A program made the position numbers and the translations under genes. Positions 55,512-64,000 of a stretch of 64,000 nucleotides of DNA are shown here, piece by piece. The notes below the pieces were generated by a model that worked only from the letters and a program-made list of their open reading frames with translations, ran no database searches and was not told the DNA's origin. The number at the start of each line of letters is the position of its first letter. Position 1 is the stretch's first letter. Source of the DNA: Azolla caroliniana (taxonomy: Eukaryota; Polypodiophyta); contig JBHGNT010000018.1 in the NCBI GenBank assembly GCA_043228905.1, forward strand, positions 14,756,001 to 14,820,000, written 5' to 3'.

Positions 55512-56256
55512 TGTTAGGAAACAGGTCCCTCCGGATGGGAAGTGAGAAGAATAGTATTGATGAGCAAACTTGGCCGAGGCCTGTCGGCCTCGGCCGAAAC
55601 CAGATGTGGAGTACCTAGCAACGGAAGACCCGGTGAGAACCGGATGAGTAGTACCCGGCAAGAGCCGGATGGTGAAGACCCGATGAGAACCGGATGAAGA
55701 GTACCCGGCTAGAGCCGGATGGTGAAGGCCCGGTGAGAACCGGATGACAAGTGCTCGGCAAGAGCCGGATGATCCAGGCCCGGTGAGGAGTGCTCACCAG
55801 ATGAAGGGACATATTCGTAAATATGTTTTCTGAGAGTCCATCGGGGCTATATTTGTAAATAGCCGAAAAGTCACATTATTATAAATATGACTTAGGGCAA
55901 ACTCTTTTAAAGAGTTGTTGTCATTCTTGTTGGCGCAAGACTAGAGAGCGCGTAACAGTGTACAGAGAAGGAGAGAGAGAGGAAGAGGTCGTTGCCTCTA
56001 TTGTAACCGCCGCTTGTGGCGAAGATCGTGAGCACGAGGTTGTTGCCTCCGTGAGCTCACTGTTGTAATCATTGTGATATAGTGATAGTTAGCAGTTAGT
56101 GGACTGCCATGGTTTTTCCCTCTCAGGGTTTTCCATGTTAACATCCTGTGTACTCTTCTCTTCTTTGTGTCGTGCGTTCATTATCCGATTTCTGTGTTTG
56201 ATCTTAGACTCGGTTGTGGCCGAGTGTTGTTCATCGGGAGCATGTAGTTCCTGTCA
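55512..56256 (+). repeat. Solo LTR of the Copia-C family in Copia-E RT (745 bp)
   Basis: TGTTAGGAAACAGGTCCC to GTAGTTCCTGTCA with exact target duplication CAAAG (55507-55511; 56257-56261). Contains 54-bp GC-rich repeats (55,620-55,800), core promoter TTATAAATATGACTTAGGGC near 55,880 and the CTCTCAGGGTTTTCCATG block. It gives the full LTR length for the family. The open frame 54629-55618 reads into it artificially. Confidence 0.95.
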
Positions 56257-57587
56257 CAAAGCTCGACTCGTAGCAAAGGGCTATGCACAAACACAGGGCA
56301 TCGACAATGAAGAGACCTTTGCCCCGATGGAAAATATGACAACCGTGCGAACCGTGATAGCGCTTGCAGCAACGAAAGGGTGGCACCTCCACCAAATGGA
56401 TGTCAAGAACGCTTTTCTTCAAGGCGGATTAGAAGAGGAGGTGTACATGGTACAACCACCCGGCTTCGAATCCAACATTCATCCAAAAGTCATCTGTCAA
56501 CTCAAGAAGCCTCTCTACGGCCTTAAGCAAGCACCACGTGCTTAGCACTCGAAGATAACACAATATCTTCATGGAATCGGCTTCCGAATGTCAAAATCCG
56601 ACAATTCTCTCTATGTAAGAAGCGATTCTGAAAGTCCGATCGTCATCATCATATACGTGGATGATCTGGTCATTCGAGGTGAGCATCTAGTCAACATCAA
56701 CAAGGTCAAATCCCTCCTTTCCAACAAATTCAAGATGACGGACATGAAAGAGCTCCACTACTTCCTTGGCATCGAGGTAATTCGGATTCCAGCCGGGATT
56801 ATGGTCTCCCAACATCACTACATTCTCAACTTGTTATACAAGTTCAAGATAACTGAGTGCAAGTTTGTGGAAACATCAAACTAGATGCCAATTCTGGCAC
56901 CACAGAGTTTGAGCCGACTCAGTATCGACAACTAATCAGTAGTCTTATCTACCTCACGATCACTTGACCAGACCTGAGCTATCCAGTTGGCCTTCTTAGC
57001 TAGTTCATGCAAATGCCATGATATATCCATTTGGATTGTACTAAGAGAGTGCTACGATATATGAGTGGAACGATGGACTATGGCATTCTCTATAAGTCGG
57101 CCACACCAATTCAACTTGAGGGGTACACAGATGCCGATTGGGCAGGCTACAAAGCCGACCGACGATCAACCTCTGGTTTCATCTTCTCCCTCAAAAGTGG
57201 AGCCATCTCTTGGAGTAGCAAGAAGCAACCAACTATCGCTCTTTCAAGCGTAGAGGCCGAATACAGGGGCTCGGCAGTGGCTGCATGTGAAGCCGTATGG
57301 CTCAAGAGGATATTAAAGGATCTAGGCGTTCCCATCAACAATTTGATTCTCCTTTACTACGACAACATGGGCAGTATTTATCTACCTCGGAACCTGGTGT
57401 TCCACACATGCACGAAGCATATCGAAGTGCACTATCACTTCATTCGAGAGCGTGTTCAAACTGGCGATGTTGACCTTCAACATATCACTATGAATCTTCA
57501 AACAACCGACATCTTCACCAAATCCCTAGGAACCGACAAGCTTTGGCAATTCCTGTTGTCAATCCCTAGGTTGAGCTTGAGGGGGCG
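56257..57587 (+). pseudogene. Copia-E part 2: RT, RNase H, polypurine tract
   Basis: RT continues with [40 protein letters not shown]-type motifs, [14 protein letters not shown], then a stop, and the intact box YVDDLVIRG near 56,658. After stops at 56,882-57,000 RNase H runs open to 57,590: GYTDADWAGYKADRRSTSGF, LSSVEAEYRGSAVAACEAVW, YYDNMGSIYL, THIEVHYHF-type end. The polypurine tract GAGCTTGAGGGGGCG precedes the LTR. Confidence 0.9.
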
Positions 57588-57998
57588 TGTTGAGAATCAA
57601 GCTCAACCTAATCTAGTGTGTGAACACACCCTTGAGAGTGTGCACTCAAAAGACAAAAGTCAGCACTCTTATCTACACATTAACTATGTGTCATAGAATC
57701 ATATTCTATGACACATAACTAATGTGTTTTCACATTCCCCATGACCCATGAGCTTCGGTAGTTAATGAAGAGCGAGAGAGAATATATAAAGCACTCTCCT
57801 CCTACTTTGTAATTAGTTCGGTTAATCTCCTTTGTAATATACATCTTCTTGAGTATTCTATTGTTTTTAAAAATCTATCTATCTTGTGTATGTGTGTGTG
57901 TGTGTGTGTGTGTGTCTCTCTCTCTCTCATACACACACACTCACAACACATATCTCTAGTCTATTCCACTACACAAGAATCACCATCGATTCTTTACA
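57588..57998 (+). repeat. Copia-E 3' LTR (411 bp)
   Basis: TGTTGAGAATCAAGCTC to GATTCTTTACA. TATA box AATATATAAAGCAC near 57,780; a (TG)n run at 57,893-57,914 and (TC)n after it. It ends inside LINE-c RT (KLFGC), so Copia-E inserted into the LINE. Confidence 0.88.
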
Positions 57999-59661
57999 CA
58001 TCCAAATAGTTTTGCCATTAATGAGCCAACCATGATGGTTCGATAGTTGTTGACATTATTTACATCTCCGCCTTTATGTAAAGGTTTGATCCAATTTGTA
58101 GTCCAATCATATGGCATACCATGTTGCAATGCATCATTAAACATATCGCATATCCATATATGTGCTTCCTTTCTCGTCCATTTGAGCATTTCAACTTTTA
58201 TACATTGAAGATCGCTTGCCTTTCGAGAGGCCAATTTCTTAAGTCCTATACATATATCTTCAATTGTAAAAAAGGGAGACATATGTGAAAGAGAACCATA
58301 ACACATCATCTTTCCGGCAAGAGATAACTCATATAAATTCTTACAATGCATAGACAAGTCATGAAGAGTTAAGTCACCATAACTCTTAACACGTTTCCCC
58401 TTTAGATTTCCCCAAAATTTAGCACATGCATGTGCTTTCTTTTGTGTTTGGAGAAGTTGTTGAGTAACTTCCCATATTCGTCTCTTTCTTTGAATAAGCC
58501 TTTTATAGTCATGCAAATGCTTTTGGTAATTTTCTTTATCCTTAACTACATCCAAAACCATAAGGCACTTTCGAGCTTCATGACATTCTTTATCAAACTA
58601 TTTTTTCTTACATTTCTTGGTGCATTTCCATGATATGCGGTTGGTCGAAAAACATTTGTTTGTACAAGAGATAATGACATTTGCATTCTAGTATGGCACC
58701 ATGTTCTATCTTTGTCATTTGTAACATATCCTCAACCATCTTAGAATACATGGGCGCTCGCTTAAGATTCATGCTCAAGTGCGTTTGTTTACAATCTTCA
58801 ATGACCTTCGCGCAATCAAGCCTATGCATACATTTGAGATCAGTACATAAATTCCTATGATCGGATTCCGATGTCCATTCCACTAGTGAGAATTTATGTA
58901 TACGATCCAAAATACCTTTGGAAAGTATCACATAGTCAATCACACTATTTCAATTGTGTTTTCTACATGTAAAGCCGTTAGTATAGAGCCACAAGGAAAT
59001 ACCATTTGCAATAAGCAACCCGGTACTATTGCACATTTGTAGGAGTAGTTTCCCAAATTGGTCCGGATCATTTTCATCGCTAGAAGATCGACTATACATT
59101 TGCATATCCTCTTGCATCCTTGAGATATGTGGCATGAAAGATTCTTGTGAATCAAGTTGGAAACTTCTTGTATGAGCATTCATGTCACCAAAGACAATAA
59201 CTTTCCCTTTGGATTTGAAATAAGCAATATCATCTTCTAGATTTGCAAAAGGTTGATCTTTATCCAAACAAGCATAGAAGTTAGAATCTTGGTGAGGAAT
59301 ATAATATCCAACAACAAAAGTGGGCAAATCATTAGGTATTTCTATTTTGAGCCATATGTAGCATTTATGTTCATCATTTTTTACGATTGATACATATTTC
59401 TCTATTTCCTTCTTAATCAAACATGCCACCCCTCCTTGTCCTCTTCTTTGTCTTGGATTTTTCTCCCATATCAAAGAGTGTACATTATAGTTTCCTAAAC
59501 CTAGAACCCTTTGAGTATCATGCTCCCATGTTTCAACAAGAAGTGTGATATCTGAGTCATCGACGAACTCCTCTATGCCGAATCCCACATTCCATGGGTA
59601 TCCATTGCAATTCCAAAAACATAGTCGTAAATGACGTGGTTTAGTTAATAGGTTACGTGAC
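57999..59661 (-). pseudogene. LINE-c ORF2: endonuclease and start of RT
   Basis: The minus frame begins before the ORF1 stop (overlap of a few bases): LCFWNCNGYPWNVGF, DITLLVETWEH, GQGGVACLIKKE, FVVGYYIPHQ, VIVFGDMNAHTRS, then a stop at 58950, SVIDYVILS and SESDHRNL. These are the AP-endonuclease residues Asn, Glu, Tyr, Asp, Asn, Asp and His of L1-like elements. After a +1 shift near 58,600 it continues to the RT N-part (LKKLASRKASD, NWIKPLHKGGDVNNVNNYRT, GSLMAKLFG). It is cut at 57,999 by the Copia-E LTR; the catalytic RT box is absent. Confidence 0.87.
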
Positions 59662-59662
59662 C

Positions 59663-60541
59663 CTATTTGCCTACATTTCCATCTTTAAGCACATCCTTAA
59701 CCTTATTTTTCAATCTTTCTTCATATGCTTTACGATGGGCATTTTGTTGTGAGATAGTACGATCTTCACTCACAAAGCATTGCGTACCTTGGAGGTATAC
59801 CCAACTATTTTCGAGTATGATCCGCTGCTTTGTATCATACGTCATTGTGCATACAATGGGCCTTTCTCCGGAGCGAGTAACAACATGTTTCCCAACTCGA
59901 TGTGCCACATATACATTCACATCTGATATCCCATAATGCATGCTAAAAAATTCACCAATGGCCTTTCCAAGGGAAGTGGGTGTTTCCATACTCTCCTCTT
60001 TAATCCCACGGATAACAATGTTCCTTGATCTTCGTTCACGCTCTTTCAATTCTCGGGCATCTATGATTTCTATATTCTTCTCTTGATGCATCACATGCAT
60101 ATTAGATGAGTTTGATACCCCATCCCAACCACATACATCGGCCCATGATATCGTTGTACATACATTTTTCATCTCACTTACATCCCGCCTCATCGTGTCT
60201 AATTTTCCTTCTTTTAATGCTTCCTTTAACCCAATCTTATTAAGGCACTCATTTGTTTCGAAAGAAGCTCTTTTACATTCTTGAATCTCTTCTTTAAGTT
60301 TTGGAACCACTTTCTTAAGAATTGCATTCTCAATGGCAATAGTTTGGAAATTAGCATTCTCTTTCATTAACATCCTAATCTCTTCACCTTGCTTGTTTAT
60401 GGTTTCTTGAAGAGAAATCAAGTGACTCATAAGCATTTTGTCCATTGTGTTTGTTGCATTGTAATCAACATTTGTTGGTGATTTCAGTTCATTATCAATC
60501 ATACTCCTGAACTTTGAGGCGGCCTTACAAGTGTGTGTCAT
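59663..60541 (-). CDS. LINE-c ORF1 protein (intact frame, 292 aa)
   Basis: The start is ATG 60541 (MTHTCKAASKFRSMIDNEL). Residues 30-150 are heptad-like (MLMSHLISLQETINKQGEEI, ENAILKKVVPKLKEEIQECK), a probable coiled coil for trimer formation. Residues 185-290 resemble the RRM and C-terminal part of L1 ORF1p: RRSRNIVIRGIKEESM, VYVAHRVGKHVV, RPIVCTMTYDTKQRIILENS, CFVSEDRTISQQNAHRKAYE. No CCHC knuckle. ORF1p binds the element RNA. The frame has no stop, in contrast to ORF2, so decay is modest. A downstream ORF2 overlaps its end by a few bases. Confidence 0.8.
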   Translation of the reverse strand: MTHTCKAASKFRSMIDNELKSPTNVDYNATNTMDKMLMSHLISLQETINKQGEEIRMLMKENANFQTIAIENAILKKVVPKLKEEIQECKRASFETNECLNKIGLKEALKEGKLDTMRRDVSEMKNVCTTISWADVCGWDGVSNSSNMHVMHQEKNIEIIDARELKERERRSRNIVIRGIKEESMETPTSLGKAIGEFFSMHYGISDVNVYVAHRVGKHVVTRSGERPIVCTMTYDTKQRIILENSWVYLQGTQCFVSEDRTISQQNAHRKAYEERLKNKVKDVLKDGNVGK

Positions 60542-60720
60542 TGTGGGACCAAACCCTACAAGAAGAGAGAGGGAGAGAGGGAGAGAGGGAGAGAGGGAGA
60601 GAGAAAATGTACCTTTCAGTTGATTTGGGGCTTCAAAATCTACCTTGCGTTTGAGGAGCCGTGGGCAAAGATGGAGAGAGAGAGAGAGAGAGAGAGAAAG
60701 ATATATTAACGTCTTCTAAG
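60542..60720 (-). other. LINE-c 5' leader
   Basis: GA-rich runs at 60,565-60,603 and 60,674-60,702 (CT-rich in LINE sense) upstream of the ORF1 ATG. No further structure is seen. The exact 5' end is unknown. Confidence 0.5.
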
Positions 60721-60849
60721 GCCAAAATTGGCCCATGAGACAAATGGTTTTCAATAAAAAATGGGATATTTACGCATTCATCAAAAGTAAAAAATAAAAA
60801 TAAAAATAGAGTTTTAAGCTAAATAGTTCTAGTAAAATAACAAACATGT

Positions 60850-61974
60850 TCTGCAATGAAAATGATGTTATACAAGGCCTAATTTCATTTCCCTCCAACT
60901 GTCTTGAAGAGAAGCGGGAGGTCACAGGGTTTCAATGTGGATGTGGCACGTGGTCCCAATGTAAAAGGTACCCCAACCATAGCTCTAGTCGACGTAGCTC
61001 ACGCTCCCTTATCTTCTTAATCTTTTCTACTCCGTGTCAACTTGTTTTGAAGCCCAACATGCGAGGGCGCTTGGTTGTTCATTGCATTTCGGCTTCCTCA
61101 ACAGAGAGGTCGAGTGGCGTAAGTGTATCCACATTCATACTCTCCCCTTGTTCCTGAAAATTTACACTATTTACAAGTTGATGAATAGTAAAAGGGTTAT
61201 GGTTAACACTTTGTAATTTATTGTCCCTATGTTGTTTTAGCTCTAAGATATACCTACCTAGTCTCTTCACATCCGGGGTATCTAATAGTTTGGAAAGGTC
61301 CCTAATATGTCTTGGTATTCCACTCATATCTTGGCATAAGTTGGGCACTTGCATGTGAAGTGATACTCATCCTCTATCTCTATGTGCCACAACCTACATA
61401 GCCTTTCCTCTCTAGGGACTGTATTAGCCCGACCATTCTGAATCTCAAGTTGGTGAGATGATATCCTAAGTTGTCCAATGGCCTTAGTGCATTTGATAAG
61501 AATGTATCTAGATATCTTGGTCGTGTAATAAAACCTAATTGAGGGAAGTGCAAGAAGTGTTCCTTATAGTACAACATTTTAGATGGGAGTGACTCTTGTG
61601 GGGTGATCCATTTATATCGAGTGTAAATTTGCCATATTTCTTGGCATATCACTTTATTACGGTCTTTAAGAGATATTAGAATTTGATCAATCCCATGGTT
61701 GTACTTAAGGGGGGGTTGGTTATTAATGTCTATGTCGTTTGCAAGTAACCAACTCACCACAATGCTATACCAAGAGCTAGTGTCTCCAAACTCCATGTAG
61801 GGATTGGGATGCCTCAAAGGCTCGAAGAGATATCCTATCTTGTGGTTGGCTATGTATCTGATGAATAAAAACTACCACTTGAAAAAGTGCTTCTACTAAC
61901 ATCGTGGGCAAACTAAACTTTGCTCTAATAATGAGACAAATGATACAATTACGAAATGTGTACTCAATCATCAA
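60850..61974 (-). pseudogene. LINE-b: ORF2 C-terminal part and 3' UTR
   Basis: Minus frames 61817-61380 (SWYSIVVSWLLANDIDIN, ILISLKDRNKVICQEIWQIY, FHF-QLGFITRPRYLDTFLS) and, shifted, LCRLWHIEIEDEYHFTCKCPTY and IRDLSKLLDTPDVKRLGRYI. The IEDEYHF-CPTY stretch is the typical post-RT end of L1-like ORF2. After the stop at 61,079 a 3' UTR runs to about 60,850. It lies upstream of LINE-c ORF1 in the same orientation, so it is a different copy. Confidence 0.75.
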
Positions 61975-62100
61975 AGATAAATAAAAAAGTGACTTAAAGG
62001 CCCAATCATGGGATTTAAATTGGACAATGGAACATAAGTAAAAGAGTTATATCATGGTACAAAAGTGTGATGGCATGTAGTATGTTCTATAAAGGAATGG
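61975..62100. other. Short unassigned spacer between LINE pieces
   Basis: AT-rich, no open frame. Confidence 0.4.
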
Positions 62101-62455
62101 TTATGTGATGAGACTACGTTCATTTCCATCCAAGCTCCTTGAAAAGGACTGGGGTTGAAGGGTTTCGATGTGGGTGTGGCCCATGGTATTGATGTAATGG
62201 TATCATGAGCATAGGTTCTAGGAGAGGTAAATGATATTCTCTTATCTTCTTAATGTCTACTGCACGACAACAAGTTACTTTGAAAGCCCGATATTCGAGG
62301 GCGTTTGATTGCTCTCTTGTTTTCTGCTTCATAGAGGGAGAGACTGAGTGATTTAGGTGTGTTCATGTTCATTGTTCGGGCCCCTATTCTTGAAATAATT
62401 CAATGGTTATGCCTACCTAGTTTGTTTATGTCTGAGGTATCCAATAATTGGGAGA
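62101..62455 (-). pseudogene. LINE-a: 3' end fragment
   Basis: Plus-strand phrases such as TTCATTTCCATCCAAGCTCC, CTTATCTTCTTAATGTCTAC and CGAGGGCGTTTGATTG parallel 60,885-61,080 of LINE-b. CCTACCTAGTTTGTTTATG parallels 61,251 onward, with the protein phrase SQLLDTSDINKLGRH. It is cut on the right by the Copia-H LTR. Confidence 0.7.
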
Positions 62456-63043
62456 GACATAAGTGCGAGCCAGATTGGAGTCTCCAGAGCCAGCCTTGGA
62501 CAAGAAAAGTCAGAACGGGATGGAAGAGCACGAGCCGGATCAGATAGATCTGAAGTAGACTGGAAACCAGATCTGGAGACACATCCTGTAGGATCCAGAT
62601 GAAGCATCCAGAAATGGCCATATTTGTAAATAGGTTTTGTTGTGCCTATTTGGGCCAGAATTATAAATAGCCCTAAAGTTCTATTAGTGTAAATACAACA
62701 AGGGCAAATCATTAGACTGTGATGAATTGTTAGTGTTGGTAGTTTCCTTCGTAACCAAGTGTGTGTATGAGAGTAAGAGTGTGTTGTAACTCTATTGTAA
62801 CCGTCGTCTAAAGAGGAGGTCAAGGTTGTTGCCTTAGACTCTCCTGTGTATATTCCTCTTACCATAGTGATATAGTTCAGAGTTTGTGGACTCCCGTGAC
62901 TTTTCCCCTTTCTAGGTTTTCCACGTAAAATACTTGTGTCTCTGTGCCTTTGTCTTTCCGTCTTCTGTCATTTCTGCCATTTCAATCTTTTCACTCGCAT
63001 TTGCACACATGATAACCGTTTGTGGCTGGTAGTATCCTCATCA
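62456..63043 (+). promoter_or_regulatory. Copia-H 5' LTR (start uncertain)
   Basis: GC-rich phrases GAGCCGGATCAGATAG and CATCCTGTAGGATCCAG, core promoter TAGTGTAAATACAACAAGGG near 62,685, the GTGACTTTTCCCCTTTCTAG block, ending TATCCTCATCA. The first bases (TGTT...) are not seen and may be lost at the LINE-a junction. Confidence 0.75.
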
Positions 63044-63046
63044 AAC

Positions 63047-63058
63047 TGGTATCATAGC
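63047..63058 (+). other. Copia-H primer-binding site (one mismatch)
   Basis: TGGTATCATAGC, three bases after the LTR. Confidence 0.85.
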
Positions 63059-63059
63059 A

Positions 63060-64000
63060 ATGGACAAACATCTTGATGGAATGTTCAAGTTAACCGGATC
63101 CAACTACTCTATGTGAAAGTCAAAGATGCAGGACATGTTGGTGTGAAAAGACCTATGGCTGCCAGTGCAATTTAAAGATGGAAAACTAGAAAAAATTGAT
63201 GCATCGACCTGGGAGGTGATGCATATGATGACAACAACGTATATAAGATGTTTTATAGACATGATTCTATATAACAACTTAAACAAGGAGACCAAGGCGA
63301 ACATCCTATGGAAGAAGATCGACATAATGTTTGAGAACAAGAATGTCGTCAACAGAGTCTCAGTATTCTGGAAGATTGTTAGACTCTGGTATACAGGATG
63401 ACTCCAGCATGGAAGAGCACTTGAATGCCTTCTAGGGACCAATAAACCAAAGCACCTCTCTAGAAGTACCACTTGCCGACAAGGTACTAGCACTGTTGAT
63501 GCCGGGATCCCTTTTAGATAGTTGGGAAATGTTGCTTGTCACATTCGGTAATGCCAAACTAAAAGGGAAACACCTATCCCTAGAGACGGTGAAGTTGAGC
63601 TTGTTGAATGAGGAAGCTTGCTAGAAGGACAAAGAGTCTGTAACCGACCCGAAGGACTTAGTCACAGAAGGTGACATGAACCGGGGAAGAGGCCGGAAGA
63701 GAAGTCCCTAGAACCAGGAGAAGTCGGGGACAAGGTCAAAGTTGAGAGAAAGGCCCATGTGCTTCTATTGTAGGAAGTCGAGGCATTCCCAGAAGAGTTG
63801 TCGACATTTCCTGAAAGAGAAATGGGGAGCTGATGGTCTAGAGCTGAAGAAGATTCCGGACAGAAAAGGCACCTCAGGCGATTGCGACAAGTGAAGAGGA
63901 ACTAATGCTGATTAGTGAGTAGACTGATGTGCACTATGTCAGCGACGAAACAACATAGGTGGTTGACTCTGGAGCGTCGTTCCACTTGACCCCTGACCAG
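63060..64000 (+). pseudogene. Copia-H gag and protease start, runs off the window
   Basis: The start is ATG 63060 (MDKHLDGMFKLTGSNYSM). The gag is close to Copia-C and F (DLWLPVQFKDGKLEKIDAST, YIRCFIDMILYNNLNKETKA). The knuckle is damaged (CFYCRKSRHSQKSCRHF; Gly to Arg). Protease VVDSGASFHLTPDQ is at the very end. Stops at 63,115, 63,145, 63,399 and later positions, plus a frameshift near 63,390. Confidence 0.87.

Noticed and set aside
54629-55618. 329-codon frame as one protein
   Set aside because: The last 35 codons read into the inserted solo LTR after the CAAAG duplication; the true frame continues at 56,262.
1-64000. CRISPR array, operon, phage or bacterial genes
   Set aside because: Nothing of the kind is seen; all long frames are eukaryotic retroelement parts.
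1-64000. Integrated plant pararetrovirus (caulimovirus type)
   Set aside because: No movement protein or coat protein motif was found; the RT genes are followed or preceded by integrase and flanked by LTRs.

Overview
The window is plant nuclear DNA made almost wholly of decayed, nested retrotransposons. I see no host protein gene, rRNA gene or functional tRNA gene. The evidence for a plant is the set of families: Ty1/copia elements primed by initiator tRNA-Met (TGGTATCAGAGC), Ty3/gypsy elements, an L1-like LINE, and a non-autonomous hAT transposon with an 8-bp target duplication. Which plant is not clear. The gypsy polymerase (FLDDVPIKG box, DHGSE protease) and the LINE ORF1 (coiled coil plus RRM-like part, no zinc knuckle) are not the types I would expect to dominate in a flowering plant, so a non-angiosperm is possible but unproven. 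Element names here (Copia-A to Copia-I, G1 to G3, Ra, LINE-a to LINE-c) are local labels.

Left third (1-23,346). Two broken copia fragments (Copia-I; E1) lie at 1-6,178. E1 is split by a gypsy LTR (G3, 2,393-4,654), which itself carries a 1,069-bp hAT element at 2,621-3,689. From 6,179 to 23,346 everything is a minus-strand Russian doll. The outer gypsy Ra (LTR 22,223-23,346) is interrupted in gag by gypsy G1 (LTR 19,963-21,067). G1 is interrupted by Copia-B (13,207-18,914, target duplication CCCCT) and by Copia-A (7,182-12,553, target duplication GTAAT). Rejoining the G1 pieces at 18,920, 13,201, 12,559 and 7,181 gives a continuous gag-protease order.

Middle (23,347-46,355). The plus-strand element Copia-D spans this region. 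Gypsy G2 (24,483-31,853, minus) sits in its 5' LTR. A block at 33,776-44,342 sits in its integrase gene, and a solo LTR (44,604-45,410) sits further on. The block holds AT-rich DNA, Copia-C, and a decayed coiled-coil ORF with an LTR-like end. The 3' part of Copia-C has been flipped: two solo LTRs of one family lie in opposite orientation, their target duplications are swapped, and the 434 bp between them is inverted. Reversing the flip restores both the RNase H frame and a full-length 3' LTR.

Right third (46,356-64,000). Copia-G (with a solo LTR in its leader), Copia-F and Copia-E follow in plus orientation. Copia-E carries a clean 745-bp solo LTR in its RT gene (target duplication CAAAG). 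Next come three stacked minus-strand LINE pieces (57,999-62,455) and the 5' part of Copia-H, which runs off the end.

Most copies carry many stops and lost catalytic residues. Copia-A is the youngest, with nearly identical LTRs and one stop codon, yet its integrase catalytic Glu is Lys. Signals that ordinary TE annotation would miss are the LTR-mediated inversion, a tRNA-like segment inside three gypsy-type LTRs on the strand opposite to LTR transcription, a 175-codon open extension behind Copia-B RNase H, and the coiled-coil ORF at 41.9-43.7 kb.
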